Part shown: piece by piece, positions 1 through 7,833 of the stretch
How positions within the stretch are numbered: position 1 is the first letter of the stretch
Layout of the letters: the number at the start of each line of letters is the position of its first letter
Translations under genes and position numbers: made by a program
Notes under the pieces: model-generated
Seen by the model: only the letters and a program-made list of their open reading frames with translations
What the model was told of the DNA's origin: nothing
The model's database searches: none
DNA from: Betaproteobacteria bacterium
Lineage (GTDB): Bacteria > Pseudomonadota > Gammaproteobacteria > Burkholderiales > Burkholderiaceae_C
Assembly: GCA_009923345.1 (NCBI GenBank)
Contig: RFTR01000011.1
Span: 1-20,456 of the forward strand
Reading direction: 5' to 3'
DNA: 20,456 nt

Positions 1-12
1 CGGGCTTTTTTT
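1..12 (+). terminator. possible 3' half of an intrinsic terminator
   Basis: The window opens with CGGGC followed by seven T. This is the shape of the right arm and U-tract of a Rho-independent terminator whose left arm (GCCCG) would lie just outside the window. It would end a plus-strand gene upstream, converging on the CoA-transferase gene. Only half is visible, so this is tentative. Confidence 0.3.
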
Positions 13-25
13 ATGCAGTATGTTT

Positions 26-1207
26 TTATGCTGCTTGAATAGATTGCAAGACCTCTTGGGTATGTTCCCCAAGGCGCGGTGCGGGTCGCCAAACACCTGT
101 AGGTGTGGCGCTCATGCGCACCGGAGGTCGAAGTTGGCGCAACTTGCCCTCATACGGATGCTCAATATCTAGCCATGCTTGGGTTGCATCGAGATGGGGG
201 TCTGTGAGCAGATCGTCTAACTTCATCATGGGCATAACTGGAATGTCTTGCGCGCTCAAGTCTTGCATCCATTGCGTGCTTGTGCGAGTGCGCATATGGG
301 TCGCAACAAATGCATACAAAGCGTCAATGTGTGCAAGCCGTTGTACTTGTGTTCCAAAGCGTGGGTCGGTGTCAAACAACGCAGCTTCACCAATGAGTTG
401 TAAGAAAGCCTTCCAATGCGCATCGTTGTACATCAACGCGCAGATGTAGCCATCCAAGGTTTTGTAAGGCTTGCGATTCGCTGACAACATGCGCGCGTGC
501 CCCATAGGGGCGATGGGCGGTTGCCATGTTTCTCCACCCAAATGCTCACCCAGCACAAATTGCAACAGGCATTCAAACATGGGCACTTCAACATGTTGGC
601 CCAAACCCGTGCGGTACCGCGCAATAACAGCAGCCAATACCGCATGCACCATGTTGAGCCCCGTGACACGGTCGGCAAATGTAGCGGGAACATAGCGCGG
701 TTCTGGGCTACCGCTTTGCGACATGAGCCACGGCACACACGCAGCGCCTTGAATCAAGTCGTCGTAAGCAGGCCAGTCTGAATAAGGCCCACCCTCGCTG
801 TAGCCATACGCGCCACACACCACCAGTTTGGGGTTGAGTGCGTGCAAGGTATCAAACGACAAACCCAAACGTGCCATCGATACGGGACGAATGTTGTACG
901 TCAGCACATCGGCGGTTTTGCACAAAGTCAGCAGTTGTGCGCGTTGCGCCTCTTGGCGCAGGTCAAGCACAACCGAGCGTTTGTTGCGGTTGGCATTGAT
1001 AAAGATATGCCCCATACCCTCGTGTTTCATGGGACCCGCATGGCGCATGATGTCGCCGCCGGGGGGCTCTATCTTGATAACGTCTGCGCCATAGTCCCCC
1101 AAAATTTGGGTGGCATAAGGGCCCAAAACGACGCCTGTCAAATCGATAACGCGCAATCCTGCCAGCGCGCCGTCTAGGTGACCCGATAAATGGTTGGTGA
1201 AACCCAC
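26..1207 (-). CDS. CaiB/BaiF family CoA-transferase (class III)
   Basis: A 393-residue class III CoA-transferase, a family that moves CoA between carboxylic acids through an enzyme-bound aspartyl-CoA. The N-terminal nucleotide-binding part reads LRVIDLTGVVLGPYATQILGDYGADVIKIEPP at about residues 18-49, given here by its hallmarks: GPYATQ and DVIKIEPPGGD. The PAYDDLIQG motif (146-154) carries the expected catalytic Asp149, and FADRVTGLN (178-186) is the usual following helix. Length fits the family (about 380-410). The start is GTG at 1207, only 3 bases after the stop of the Bug receptor gene, with no strong ribosome site, so translational coupling is likely. The substrate cannot be read from sequence; pairing with a Bug binding protein suggests an imported organic acid. 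Confidence is high for family, low for substrate. Confidence 0.9.
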   Translation of the reverse strand: MGFTNHLSGHLDGALAGLRVIDLTGVVLGPYATQILGDYGADVIKIEPPGGDIMRHAGPMKHEGMGHIFINANRNKRSVVLDLRQEAQRAQLLTLCKTADVLTYNIRPVSMARLGLSFDTLHALNPKLVVCGAYGYSEGGPYSDWPAYDDLIQGAACVPWLMSQSGSPEPRYVPATFADRVTGLNMVHAVLAAVIARYRTGLGQHVEVPMFECLLQFVLGEHLGGETWQPPIAPMGHARMLSANRKPYKTLDGYICALMYNDAHWKAFLQLIGEAALFDTDPRFGTQVQRLAHIDALYAFVATHMRTRTSTQWMQDLSAQDIPVMPMMKLDDLLTDPHLDATQAWLDIEHPYEGKLRQLRPPVRMSATPTGVWRPAPRLGEHTQEVLQSIQAA

Positions 1208-1210
1208 CGC

Positions 1211-2182
1211 TTATTCAGGCGTGATACCTGCGGCCTTGACCCATCCGCCCCATTTTTTAATTTCAGCGTCGATGGTTTTGGCGAGAGTGGCAGAGTCTTC
1301 TATGTCTAAGTCAATACCGACACCTTGAATTTTTTCGCGCACCTCTGGTTTGGCCAATACTGCCAAAAAGGCGGCAGAGGCCTTTTTATGCACATCGGCA
1401 GGAAGTCCGGCAGGCGCCATCAATCCAAACCAAGCGCTGACGTTGTAGTCTTTCACCGTATCGCCTATGGGAGGGACATTGGGGGCTTTGCCAGCGCGTT
1501 TGCGTGTTGTGACGCCAAGTCCACGCATACGCCCACCGTTGATTTGCGACACCGCATTGCCCACATCGGCAAAAGCAAACTGCAATTGACCGCCTAATAA
1601 ATCTGTCATCGCAGGCGGAATGCCTTTGTAAGGCACGCTCACAGTTTGCAGGCCCGCCAACTCACACAACATGGCTGCAGACACCAAGGACCCAGAAGAA
1701 CCGTGACCATAGGCCAGTTTGCCAGGGTTGGCCTTGGCGTATGAAATGAACTCCTTCATGTCTTTGGCTGGGAAGTCAGAGTTCACCATCAAGATAAACC
1801 CAGTCTCGCCAATTTTGCCAATCGGCGTGAAATCTTTGACGGGGTCGTAAGACAGTTTGCGGTAGAGATGCACATTGGCAGCTTGCGTCGTGCTGGTGGT
1901 CACCAAAAACGTATAACCGTCAGCAGGTGATGCTTTGACGGCCTCGGCTCCCAAGATACCGTTGGCACCGGCTTTGTTCTCGATGGTGATCGATTGCCCT
2001 AGGGCCTCCCCCATAGCTTGGGCCAAGATGCGACCAACGTTGTCCGTTGCACTACCAGCCGGGAAGGGCACAATAAATTTGATCGCCTTATTGGGGTAGT
2101 TTTGCGCCAACGCCCAAGGCGAAGAGAGCAAGGCCATGAGGCCGAGCGCCAATACTTTTTGAACAATACGTGGATAGATCAT
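1211..2182 (-). CDS. Bug/TctC-family periplasmic solute-binding protein
   Basis: A 323-residue extracytoplasmic receptor of the tripartite tricarboxylate transporter (TTT) type. A signal peptide is clear: a short basic start, a hydrophobic core (LALGLMALLSSPWALA) and a likely cut after ALA at residue 26. The mature part begins NYPNKAIKFIVPFPAGSATD, the standard Bug opening where P-G-S/G loops contact a carboxylate ligand, and contains YGHGSSG and VPYKG, two other family signatures. The ATG at 2182 has a good ribosome site (AAAGGAAAC). No TctA/TctB membrane subunits are in view, which is common for the many orphan Bug proteins in Burkholderiales. It sits directly before a CaiB-type CoA-transferase on the same strand, so the pair may import and activate one organic acid (inference). 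Confidence 0.92.
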   Translation of the reverse strand: MIYPRIVQKVLALGLMALLSSPWALAQNYPNKAIKFIVPFPAGSATDNVGRILAQAMGEALGQSITIENKAGANGILGAEAVKASPADGYTFLVTTSTTQAANVHLYRKLSYDPVKDFTPIGKIGETGFILMVNSDFPAKDMKEFISYAKANPGKLAYGHGSSGSLVSAAMLCELAGLQTVSVPYKGIPPAMTDLLGGQLQFAFADVGNAVSQINGGRMRGLGVTTRKRAGKAPNVPPIGDTVKDYNVSAWFGLMAPAGLPADVHKKASAAFLAVLAKPEVREKIQGVGIDLDIEDSATLAKTIDAEIKKWGGWVKAAGITPE

Positions 2183-2203
2183 GTCTCGTTTCCTTTTTTA
2201 GAG

Positions 2204-2647
2204 TTAATCACGTGTGGCACACCGCTGCACCGCATCAATATACGCTTGCCCATCGGGTGGCCTTCCGCTGCGTTGGCTTTCCCAAATCATTTGCCCGAGG
2301 GCTTCCATGGTTTCGTGGTGGGCGTCGTGCAAAGAGTCGCGCTTCGCAGTGAGCAACTCCACCGCTTGCCGAATGCCGCGTGGTTGATCAATCGAGCACT
2401 GCTCGCTGACGGACAAGTGCATGGACAAATGCAAAAACGGGTTAGTTTTGCCGTCTTCCACGTCGTACATTTTTTCAAGCGCTACCGCTTCGTTGGCGAA
2501 ATCAGCATGGTATTCGGGGTGCTCGGCGATCCATTGGCTGGCCAAGGTTTCTAAGGCGTCCATGGGCTGTGCAGTTTGCCATTTGGCAAAGACTGCACAA
2601 AAGAATTTACGTACATCGGCTTGGCTGGGTTGGAACATGCGAGGCAT
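2204..2647 (-). CDS. DUF1841 family protein
   Basis: A 147-residue soluble protein of the DUF1841 family, whose function is unknown. Recognition rests on the family core: HPEYHADF, then NPFLHLSMHLSVSEQ, then DQPRGI and a histidine-rich DAHHETME stretch near the C-terminus. These conserved His residues suggest metal binding, but that is speculation. No signal peptide or membrane segment is seen. Three starts are possible: GTG at 2653, ATG at 2647 and ATG at 2638; the last gives MFQPSQADVRKFF, close to the usual family N-terminus. I use 2647 as a compromise. It lies 21 bases upstream of the Bug gene on the same strand and may share its transcript, without an obvious functional link. Confidence 0.85.
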   Translation of the reverse strand: MPRMFQPSQADVRKFFCAVFAKWQTAQPMDALETLASQWIAEHPEYHADFANEAVALEKMYDVEDGKTNPFLHLSMHLSVSEQCSIDQPRGIRQAVELLTAKRDSLHDAHHETMEALGQMIWESQRSGRPPDGQAYIDAVQRCATRD

Positions 2648-2669
2648 TGTCACTCAGGTGTCGCTCAGA

Positions 2670-2681
2670 ACCCTTAAGGGT
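2670..2681. promoter_or_regulatory. 12-bp perfect palindrome in the divergent promoter region
   Basis: ACCCTTAAGGGT is a perfect palindrome lying between the divergent DUF1841 and thiolase genes, 61 bases before the thiolase start. Its place between two divergent genes suits an operator, but it matches no regulator site that I recognise and no regulator gene is adjacent. Confidence 0.3.
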
Positions 2682-2742
2682 GCTCATAGGTAGCCGCAAG
2701 TATTGATACATTTAGGGAAGAAACTTGCTACACAGGAATTCC

Positions 2743-3945
2743 ATGACCCAAGCCTTCATCTGCGACGCAATCCGCACACCCTTTGGCCGCTACGGCGGTG
2801 CCCTTTCCTCAGTCCGTACCGATGACTTAGCTGCCGTTCCCCTACAGGCCTTGATGGCCCGCAACCCCAAGGTCGATTGGATGGCCGTGACCGACTTGAT
2901 ATACGGCTGCGTCAACCAAGCTGGTGAGGACAACCGCAACGTAGCGCATATGGCGAGTTTGCTGGCCGGTTTGCCCATGGATTTGCCTGGCGCCACCATC
3001 AACCGTTTGTGCGGTTCGGGCATGGACGCGGTCGGAACCGCCGCACGTGCGATCAAAGCGGGCGAAGCCAGCATGATGATTGCCGGCGGCGTAGAGAGCA
3101 TGAGCCGCGCACCATTTGTCATGCCCAAAGCCGAGAGCGCGTTTAGCCGCAGCAACACTGTCTATGACACGACGATTGGCTGGCGCTTTATCAATAAGTT
3201 GATGAAAGAAAAATTCGGCGTGGACTCCATGCCCGAGACTGCAGAGAACGTCGCGACCGATTTCAAAATCAACCGCGAAGACCAAGACCGCATGGCCTTG
3301 GCCAGCCAAACCAAGGCGGTAGCCGCGCAAAAAGCTGGTTACTTCGATTCCGAAATTTGCCCCGTCACCATTCCTCAGAAAAAAGGCGATGCGGTGGTTA
3401 TTCATGTGGATGAGCATCCACGTGCGACCAGCATGGAGTCGCTCGCCAAACTTAAACCTGTGGTGCGTCCTGAAGGCACCGTCACCGCGGGTAACGCCAG
3501 TGGTGTGAACGACGGCGCGTGCGCTTTGATATTGGCGAATGAACAAACGGCCGCCAAGCAAGGCTTGACGCCCAAAGCGCGCATCGTGGGTATGGCGACT
3601 GCCGGTGTGCCGCCACGCATCATGGGCATTGGTCCTGCACCCGCCACACAAAAAGTCTTGGCGTTGACAGGTTTGAGCTTGGCGCAAATGGATGTGATCG
3701 AACTCAATGAAGCCTTTGCCGCGCAAGGCTTGGCAGTCTTGCGCCAACTTGGGCTGCAAGACGATGACCCACGCGTCAACCCTTACGGCGGTGCAATCGC
3801 CTTGGGTCACCCTTTGGGCGCTAGCGGCGCGCGTTTGATTACCACCGCGATGTACCAGTTGCATCGCACCCAAGGCCGTTATGCCTTGTGCACCATGTGT
3901 ATTGGTGTGGGCCAAGGCATCGCCTTGATCATCGAGCGCGTTTAA
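2743..3945 (+). CDS. pcaF: 3-oxoadipyl-CoA thiolase
   Basis: A 400-residue type I thiolase that splits 3-oxoadipyl-CoA into succinyl-CoA and acetyl-CoA, the last step of the beta-ketoadipate pathway for aromatic compounds. Catalytic residues are all present: the nucleophile Cys90 in NRLCGSGMDA, His356 in GHPLGASG, and Cys386 in CMCIGVGQG. The NEAFA motif is also there. The opening FICDAIRTPFGRYGGALSSVRTDDLAA is of the PcaF/PaaJ subfamily rather than a generic acetoacetyl-CoA thiolase. The ATG at 2743 has AGGA five bases upstream; a TTG at 2725 is less likely. It is the first gene of a three-gene unit with pcaI and pcaJ, which favours 3-oxoadipate over phenylacetate breakdown. Order F-I-J differs from the frequent I-J-F. 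Confidence 0.93.
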   Translation: MTQAFICDAIRTPFGRYGGALSSVRTDDLAAVPLQALMARNPKVDWMAVTDLIYGCVNQAGEDNRNVAHMASLLAGLPMDLPGATINRLCGSGMDAVGTAARAIKAGEASMMIAGGVESMSRAPFVMPKAESAFSRSNTVYDTTIGWRFINKLMKEKFGVDSMPETAENVATDFKINREDQDRMALASQTKAVAAQKAGYFDSEICPVTIPQKKGDAVVIHVDEHPRATSMESLAKLKPVVRPEGTVTAGNASGVNDGACALILANEQTAAKQGLTPKARIVGMATAGVPPRIMGIGPAPATQKVLALTGLSLAQMDVIELNEAFAAQGLAVLRQLGLQDDDPRVNPYGGAIALGHPLGASGARLITTAMYQLHRTQGRYALCTMCIGVGQGIALIIERV

Positions 3946-3950
3946 AACCC

Positions 3951-4679
3951 ATGATCAACAAGCAAGCCGATACGGTGGTGCAGGCCATCGGAAAAATCGA
4001 TGACGGCGCGACCATCATGGTGGGCGGGTTTGGTACTGCGGGCATTCCCGACGAATTGATAGACGGCTTGCTCGAGGTGCTGGAAGGCAGCCAAACGCGC
4101 CACCTCACGCTAGTGAATAACAACGCTGGCAATGGCGATGTTGGTTTGGCAGCGATTCTCAAAACTGGCCGGGTCGACAAACTGATTTGCAGCTTTCCTC
4201 GCCAGACAGATAGTTATGTGTTTGACGGTTTGTACCGCTCTGGCAAGCTCGAACTGGAACTCGTTCCACAGGGCAATTTGTCTGAACGGATTCGCGCGGC
4301 AGGTGCTGGCATTGGCGCTTTCTTCACGCCGACTGGTTACGGCACAGACCTCGCTAAAAACAAAGACGGTTCGCTCAAGGAAACGCGAGAAATCAATGGG
4401 CGTATGTATGTGCTCGAACACCCGATTTATGGCGATGTGGCTTTGATCAAAGCAGAACGCGGCGACCGTTGGGGCAATCTGACGTATCGCAAATCAGCGC
4501 GCAACTTTGGTCCTGTGATGGCCATGGCCGCTAAGCGCACAGTGGCGTCTGTGCATGAAGTTGTACCCTTGGGCACCTTAGACCCAGAGACGATCGTGAC
4601 GCCCAGTATTTTTGTGCACAGCATTGTGCAAATTCCCCGCACCGCTACGGTAGGCGGTGGCTTTAAAAAGCAGGCCTGA
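3951..4679 (+). CDS. pcaI: 3-oxoadipate CoA-transferase, subunit A
   Basis: A 242-residue alpha subunit of a heteromeric class I CoA-transferase, which with the next gene transfers CoA from succinyl-CoA to 3-oxoadipate. The glycine-rich VGGFGTAGIPDELI (24-37) and NNNAGNGDVGLA motifs mark the subunit A fold, as does the long RGDRWGNLTYRKSARNF stretch. The ATG at 3951 follows the thiolase stop by 5 bases; an upstream in-frame start would lie inside the thiolase gene and is not credible. No strong ribosome site is seen, so coupling to pcaF translation is probable. The family also includes acetoacetate and acetate transferases; the PcaF-like neighbour is the main reason for choosing 3-oxoadipate. 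Confidence 0.9.
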   Translation: MINKQADTVVQAIGKIDDGATIMVGGFGTAGIPDELIDGLLEVLEGSQTRHLTLVNNNAGNGDVGLAAILKTGRVDKLICSFPRQTDSYVFDGLYRSGKLELELVPQGNLSERIRAAGAGIGAFFTPTGYGTDLAKNKDGSLKETREINGRMYVLEHPIYGDVALIKAERGDRWGNLTYRKSARNFGPVMAMAAKRTVASVHEVVPLGTLDPETIVTPSIFVHSIVQIPRTATVGGGFKKQA

Positions 4680-4694
4680 CACTAGAGCATACCT

Positions 4695-5339
4695 ATGGCC
4701 TACCAACGCAAAACCAAAGACCAAGTCGCCGCGCGTGTGGCGCAAGACATTCCAGAAGGTGTGTATGTGAATTTGGGCATCGGCATGCCGACCCAAGTCG
4801 CGAACCACTTGCCCAAAGGCTTAGAGATCATCTTGCACAGCGAAAACGGCATCTTGGGCATGGGCCCTGCACCCGCGCCTGAAGACGAAGATTTCGATTT
4901 GATTAATGCAGGCAAGCAGCCTGTCACTTTGTTGCAAGGCGGCGCTTACGTGCACCACAATGACAGCTTCGCCATGATGCGAGGCGGCCACCTAGATATA
5001 TGTGTGTTGGGTGCGTTTCAGGTGAGCGTCAAAGGCGACTTGGCCAATTGGCATACCGGCGAGCCAGATGCCATTCCCGCAGTAGGCGGCGCAATGGATT
5101 TAGCGATTGGCGCCAAACAAACTTGGGTCATGATGGATTTGCTCACCAAACAAGGCCAGAGCAAGATTGTTCCTGCTTGCACGTATCCGATCACGGGCTT
5201 GGCTTGTGTGAAAAGGATTTACACCGACTTAGCTACCCTTGAGATTACTGAGCAGGGGTTGCGTTTGATCGATTCGGTGGAGGGCCTGTCGCGTGAAGAG
5301 CTGGAGAAGCTTGTGGGACTGCCCGTCTTCCTTTATTGA
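4695..5339 (+). CDS. pcaJ: 3-oxoadipate CoA-transferase, subunit B
   Basis: A 214-residue beta subunit of the class I CoA-transferase, partner of pcaI. It begins in the standard way (GVYVNLGIGMPTQVANHLP) and carries the catalytic glutamate, Glu50, in the HSENGILGMGP motif; this residue forms the glutamyl-CoA thioester. The QGGAYVHHNDSFAMMRGGHLD and GDLANW blocks are also characteristic. It starts 15 bases after pcaI. Its stop codon lies inside the tail of the convergent ferredoxin reductase gene, with a 7-base overlap, and no terminator is present between them. Length is normal for the family (about 210-220). Confidence 0.92.
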   Translation: MAYQRKTKDQVAARVAQDIPEGVYVNLGIGMPTQVANHLPKGLEIILHSENGILGMGPAPAPEDEDFDLINAGKQPVTLLQGGAYVHHNDSFAMMRGGHLDICVLGAFQVSVKGDLANWHTGEPDAIPAVGGAMDLAIGAKQTWVMMDLLTKQGQSKIVPACTYPITGLACVKRIYTDLATLEITEQGLRLIDSVEGLSREELEKLVGLPVFLY

Positions 5340-6106
5340 TCTACGAATGCACGCTCTATAACAAAGTCACCCGGCGAGGTAGTGTTGCCCTCTTTGAAGT
5401 GGCGTTCTTCGAGCATACGTTTGAGATCCTTGAGCATTTGACTACTTCCGCAAATCATGACACGGTCGCGTTGGGGGTCGAATGCAGGCAAATTCAAGTC
5501 GTTAAATAACTTAGTACTCTCAATCGCATCCGTTATGCGGCCTTGGTTTTTAAAAGGCTCGCGGGTCACGGTGGGGTAATACAAGAACTGCTCACGCACC
5601 ATCTCGCCCAAAAACTCGTGTTGGGGCAACTCTTGGGTGAGGTACTCGTGGTAGGCCAACTCTTTAACTTCGCGCACGCCGTGGACCAAGATGACTTTCT
5701 CGAAACGCTCATAGGTTTCAGGGTCACGGATCACGCTCAAAAATGGCGCCATGCCTGTGCCGGTGGAAAGCAAATACAGATTTTTGCCAGGCAAGAGATA
5801 GTCAATCAGCAGAGTGCCCGTAGGCTTGCGACCGACGATGATCTTGTCGCCTACTTGAATATGTTGCAGGCGCGAAGTCAGCGGGCCGTCTTGCACCTTG
5901 ATGCTCAAAAACTCCAAATGCTCTTCGTAATTGGCGCTGACGATGCTGTAAGCGCGCAACAACGGTTTTTCATTCACGCGCAGGCCGATCATCGTGAAAT
6001 GGCCGTTAGAAAAACGCAGCGCTTGGTCGCGGGTGGTGGTGAAACTAAACAGGCGGTCGGTCCAATGGTGGACGGACAAAACTTCTTCTTCTTGGAAAGC
6101 GCTCAT
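5333..6106 (-). CDS. fpr: ferredoxin-NADP(+) reductase
   Basis: A 257-residue bacterial FAD-dependent ferredoxin/flavodoxin-NADP(H) reductase, cytoplasmic. The FAD site is RAYS (51-54), the pyridine-nucleotide fold begins with STGTGMAPFLS (114-124), and CGSSQM (219-224) completes the NADP pocket. It ends AFVDQ, the short C-terminal tail of this bacterial subclass. The start MSAFQEEEVLSVHHWTDRLFSF is typical for Burkholderiales enzymes even though no Shine-Dalgarno sequence precedes the ATG at 6106; the upstream bases are C- and T-rich. Its 3' end overlaps pcaJ. It probably supplies electrons to ferredoxin-dependent reactions and oxidative-stress defence; no dedicated partner is adjacent. Confidence 0.93.
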   Translation of the reverse strand: MSAFQEEEVLSVHHWTDRLFSFTTTRDQALRFSNGHFTMIGLRVNEKPLLRAYSIVSANYEEHLEFLSIKVQDGPLTSRLQHIQVGDKIIVGRKPTGTLLIDYLLPGKNLYLLSTGTGMAPFLSVIRDPETYERFEKVILVHGVREVKELAYHEYLTQELPQHEFLGEMVREQFLYYPTVTREPFKNQGRITDAIESTKLFNDLNLPAFDPQRDRVMICGSSQMLKDLKRMLEERHFKEGNTTSPGDFVIERAFVDQ

Positions 6107-6121
6107 GGGGGAGGGTCAAAC

Positions 6122-6135
6122 GGTTAGAGATAACC
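6122..6135. promoter_or_regulatory. short inverted repeat between fpr and the MaoC gene
   Basis: GGTTA-GAGA-TAACC is a perfect 5-bp inverted repeat in the 67-base gap between divergent fpr and the MaoC-like gene. It could be an operator half-site pair or chance; I cannot link it to a known regulator. I see no convincing -35/-10 pair for either gene in the gap. Confidence 0.2.
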
Positions 6136-6173
6136 CCTAAGTGTAGAGGAGGGCTTGTTGCTAAAGTCTCGCC

Positions 6174-6629
6174 ATGAAAATTTTTGAAACACTCCAAAGC
6201 GTCCCCCAATTTGTAGGTCAAGGCGAAGTCGCCAGCGAATGGATCACCGTCACCCAAGAACATGTGAACCAGTTTGCCGACGCTACTGGCGACCACCAGT
6301 GGATCCATGTCGACCCTGAGCGCGCCAAAGCAGGTCCGTTTGGAACGACGATTGCCCATGGTTTTTTGACGCTGTCGTTGATGCCGCAGTTTTTTGCCAA
6401 AGCCTTCAAAGTGCAAGACCAAAAAATGGGCATCAATTACGGCGTGAACAAAGTGCGTTTCACTGCCCCCGTGTTGGTGGGTTCGCGTTTGCGGGCCAAG
6501 ATGTCTTTGAAATCCTGTGACTCCATCGATAACAACGGCATGCAATTGGTGTGGAGTGTCACCGTGGAGCGCGAGGGCGGCGACAAGCCAGTTTGCGTGG
6601 CTGAGACAGTGACTAGGTTGTATGCCTAA
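6174..6629 (+). CDS. MaoC-like (R)-specific enoyl-CoA hydratase family protein
   Basis: A 151-residue single hot-dog domain of the MaoC/NodN type, a family that hydrates enoyl-CoA thioesters. The hydratase 2 signature is intact: FADATGDHQWIHVDPERA with catalytic Asp40 and His45, followed by GTTIAHGFLTLSL. Length is normal for stand-alone members. The ATG at 6174 is fixed by an in-frame stop at 6162-6164; a purine-rich AGGAGGG at 6147-6153 lies too far away to serve as its ribosome site. It may act in fatty-acid or polyhydroxyalkanoate metabolism, but no phaC or beta-oxidation gene is adjacent, so the substrate is open. Its last 17 bases overlap the end of convergent trmL. Confidence 0.88.
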   Translation: MKIFETLQSVPQFVGQGEVASEWITVTQEHVNQFADATGDHQWIHVDPERAKAGPFGTTIAHGFLTLSLMPQFFAKAFKVQDQKMGINYGVNKVRFTAPVLVGSRLRAKMSLKSCDSIDNNGMQLVWSVTVEREGGDKPVCVAETVTRLYA

Positions 6630-7083
6630 ATCCGTTTTGGCGCCACGCCTCGTAAACCATCACTGCGACCGAATTCGATAAATTCAAACTGCGTTGCCCC
6701 TCGAGCATGGGTAAACGCAGGCGTTGCGCTTCTGGGAAATTCTCGCGAATGGTTTGCGGCAAGCCGGCGGTTTCGGAGCCAAATACCAACCAGTCCCCTT
6801 CCTGGAATTGCGCGTCGTGCGCGGTGTGCGAGCCTTTGGTCGTTAGGGCAAACATGCGTTCTGCAACTGGTTGTGCCCTAGCCAAGAAGTCTTGCCAACT
6901 CGCGTAACGCGCCACATGCGCGTACTCGTGGTAATCGAGCCCAGCCCGGCGCATGTGCTTGTCTTCCATCGAAAAACCAAGGGGCTCTATCAAATGCAAA
7001 CTGCACCCTGTATTGGCCGCCAAGCGAATGACGTTACCCGTATTCGGTGGAATTTCTGGATGTACCAGCACGATATGAAACAT
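6613..7083 (-). CDS. trmL: tRNA (cytidine/uridine-2'-O-)-methyltransferase, wobble position 34
   Basis: A 156-residue SPOUT-class methyltransferase that 2'-O-methylates the wobble base of certain leucine tRNAs using S-adenosylmethionine. All three knot motifs are present: NTGNVIRLAANTG (14-26), FGSETAGLP (101-109), and RSLNLSNSVAVMVYEAWRQ (131-149). Length matches TrmL (about 153-160). I place the start at ATG 7083, giving MFHIVLVHPEIPPNTGN, the usual N-terminus; a longer frame running back to 7188 would overlap the end of the ComF gene and adds no conserved sequence. It lies 19 bases after that gene on the same strand and is probably cotranscribed with it. Confidence 0.93.
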   Translation of the reverse strand: MFHIVLVHPEIPPNTGNVIRLAANTGCSLHLIEPLGFSMEDKHMRRAGLDYHEYAHVARYASWQDFLARAQPVAERMFALTTKGSHTAHDAQFQEGDWLVFGSETAGLPQTIRENFPEAQRLRLPMLEGQRSLNLSNSVAVMVYEAWRQNGFRHTT

Positions 7084-7102
7084 GGTTGCATTGTCTCGCG
7101 CC

Positions 7103-7813
7103 TCACGATTCAACCAACTGGGCCCTTGCAAACACCAAGCCGGTGATGTGCGCCACCCCCGCTTTGCGCAAGGTGCGCGCTGCTTCAAACATGGTGGCGC
7201 CAGTGGTCATGACATCGTCAAGCAAGACCACACCTTGGCCTTGCATTGAGGGTATGCGGTTGGGATCGACCCAAAACGTGTTGCGTGCTTGCGCCAAGCG
7301 TTCAGCGCGCGTTGCTCCGACTTGGTGGACAGCATGCTCTAAGCGTAAAAGCGATTTTGCGTCTGCCTTGTGCGGTGCCAAGTGCTTGGCCAACTCGTAA
7401 GCTTGGTTGAAACCCCGCTCGCGCAGGCGAGAGGCTGACACAGGCATGGCTATTACGCTGTCTGCCATTTCTAGAGCAGGCTCTACCCAAGGGGCGTTGC
7501 GCATCAACTGCGCGAGTATCCGAGCAAGGCCTACGTCGCCATGGAACTTGAATTTGGCGATGCAATCTGACCAAGGGTGGCCGTAGGTCACCGCGGTAAA
7601 ACATTGATCTAACGGGGGAGGTTCGTGGTAACAAGGAAAACACCTGCTTGCCTTTGCGGGTAAGGCGCAAGTGTGGCAACGTGTGATCGGTTGACCAAAT
7701 TGCTGCACGCATGCATCACACAAAGCGGCACTGGGCCATGCCTCGCAAATATGGCAAATGCTAGGCGGGCGTAATCGCTGCATCCAAGCAGGCCATGCAA
7801 GGCTGTCAAACAT
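7103..7813 (-). CDS. comF: ComF family phosphoribosyltransferase-like protein
   Basis: A 236-residue ComF/GntX-type protein. The N-terminal part holds four cysteine pairs (20/23, 32/35, 46/49, 58/61), as expected for a double zinc ribbon. The C-terminal part is a PRTase fold with RERGFNQAYELA (131-142) and the PRPP loop VVLLDDVMTTGAT (195-207). ComF helps single-stranded DNA uptake and recombination during natural transformation in competent species; elsewhere its role is less clear. No other competence gene is in the window. The ATG at 7813 is only 20 bases from the divergent start of the methyltransferase gene. Membership of the family is firm; a competence role is inference. Confidence 0.9.
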   Translation of the reverse strand: MFDSLAWPAWMQRLRPPSICHICEAWPSAALCDACVQQFGQPITRCHTCALPAKASRCFPCYHEPPPLDQCFTAVTYGHPWSDCIAKFKFHGDVGLARILAQLMRNAPWVEPALEMADSVIAMPVSASRLRERGFNQAYELAKHLAPHKADAKSLLRLEHAVHQVGATRAERLAQARNTFWVDPNRIPSMQGQGVVLLDDVMTTGATMFEAARTLRKAGVAHITGLVFARAQLVES

Positions 7814-7816
7814 GGA

Positions 7817-7825
7817 ATCTATACT
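7817..7825. promoter_or_regulatory. candidate -10 elements in the 20-base divergent gap
   Basis: The gap between the divergent comF and methyltransferase starts holds TATACT (7820-7825) on the plus strand, read as AGTATA with an adjoining TATAGAT on the minus strand. Each lies about 7-9 bases from the ATG it would serve. If either works as a -10 box, the mRNA would start at or near the start codon (leaderless). I see no good -35 match, so this is weak. Confidence 0.3.
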
Positions 7826-7833
7826 GACCCGCC

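Noticed and set aside
2842..3915. Long open frame (357 codons) antisense to pcaF
   Set aside because: Fully covered by the thiolase on the other strand, with no recognisable motif and a biased composition.
3888..3950. Upstream start for pcaI
   Set aside because: It would lie inside the end of pcaF and adds 21 residues not expected in the family; ATG 3951 gives the usual N-terminus.
6147..6153. AGGAGGG as ribosome site for the MaoC-like gene
   Set aside because: It lies 20 bases before the ATG, too far for normal use, and an in-frame stop at 6162-6164 excludes an earlier start.
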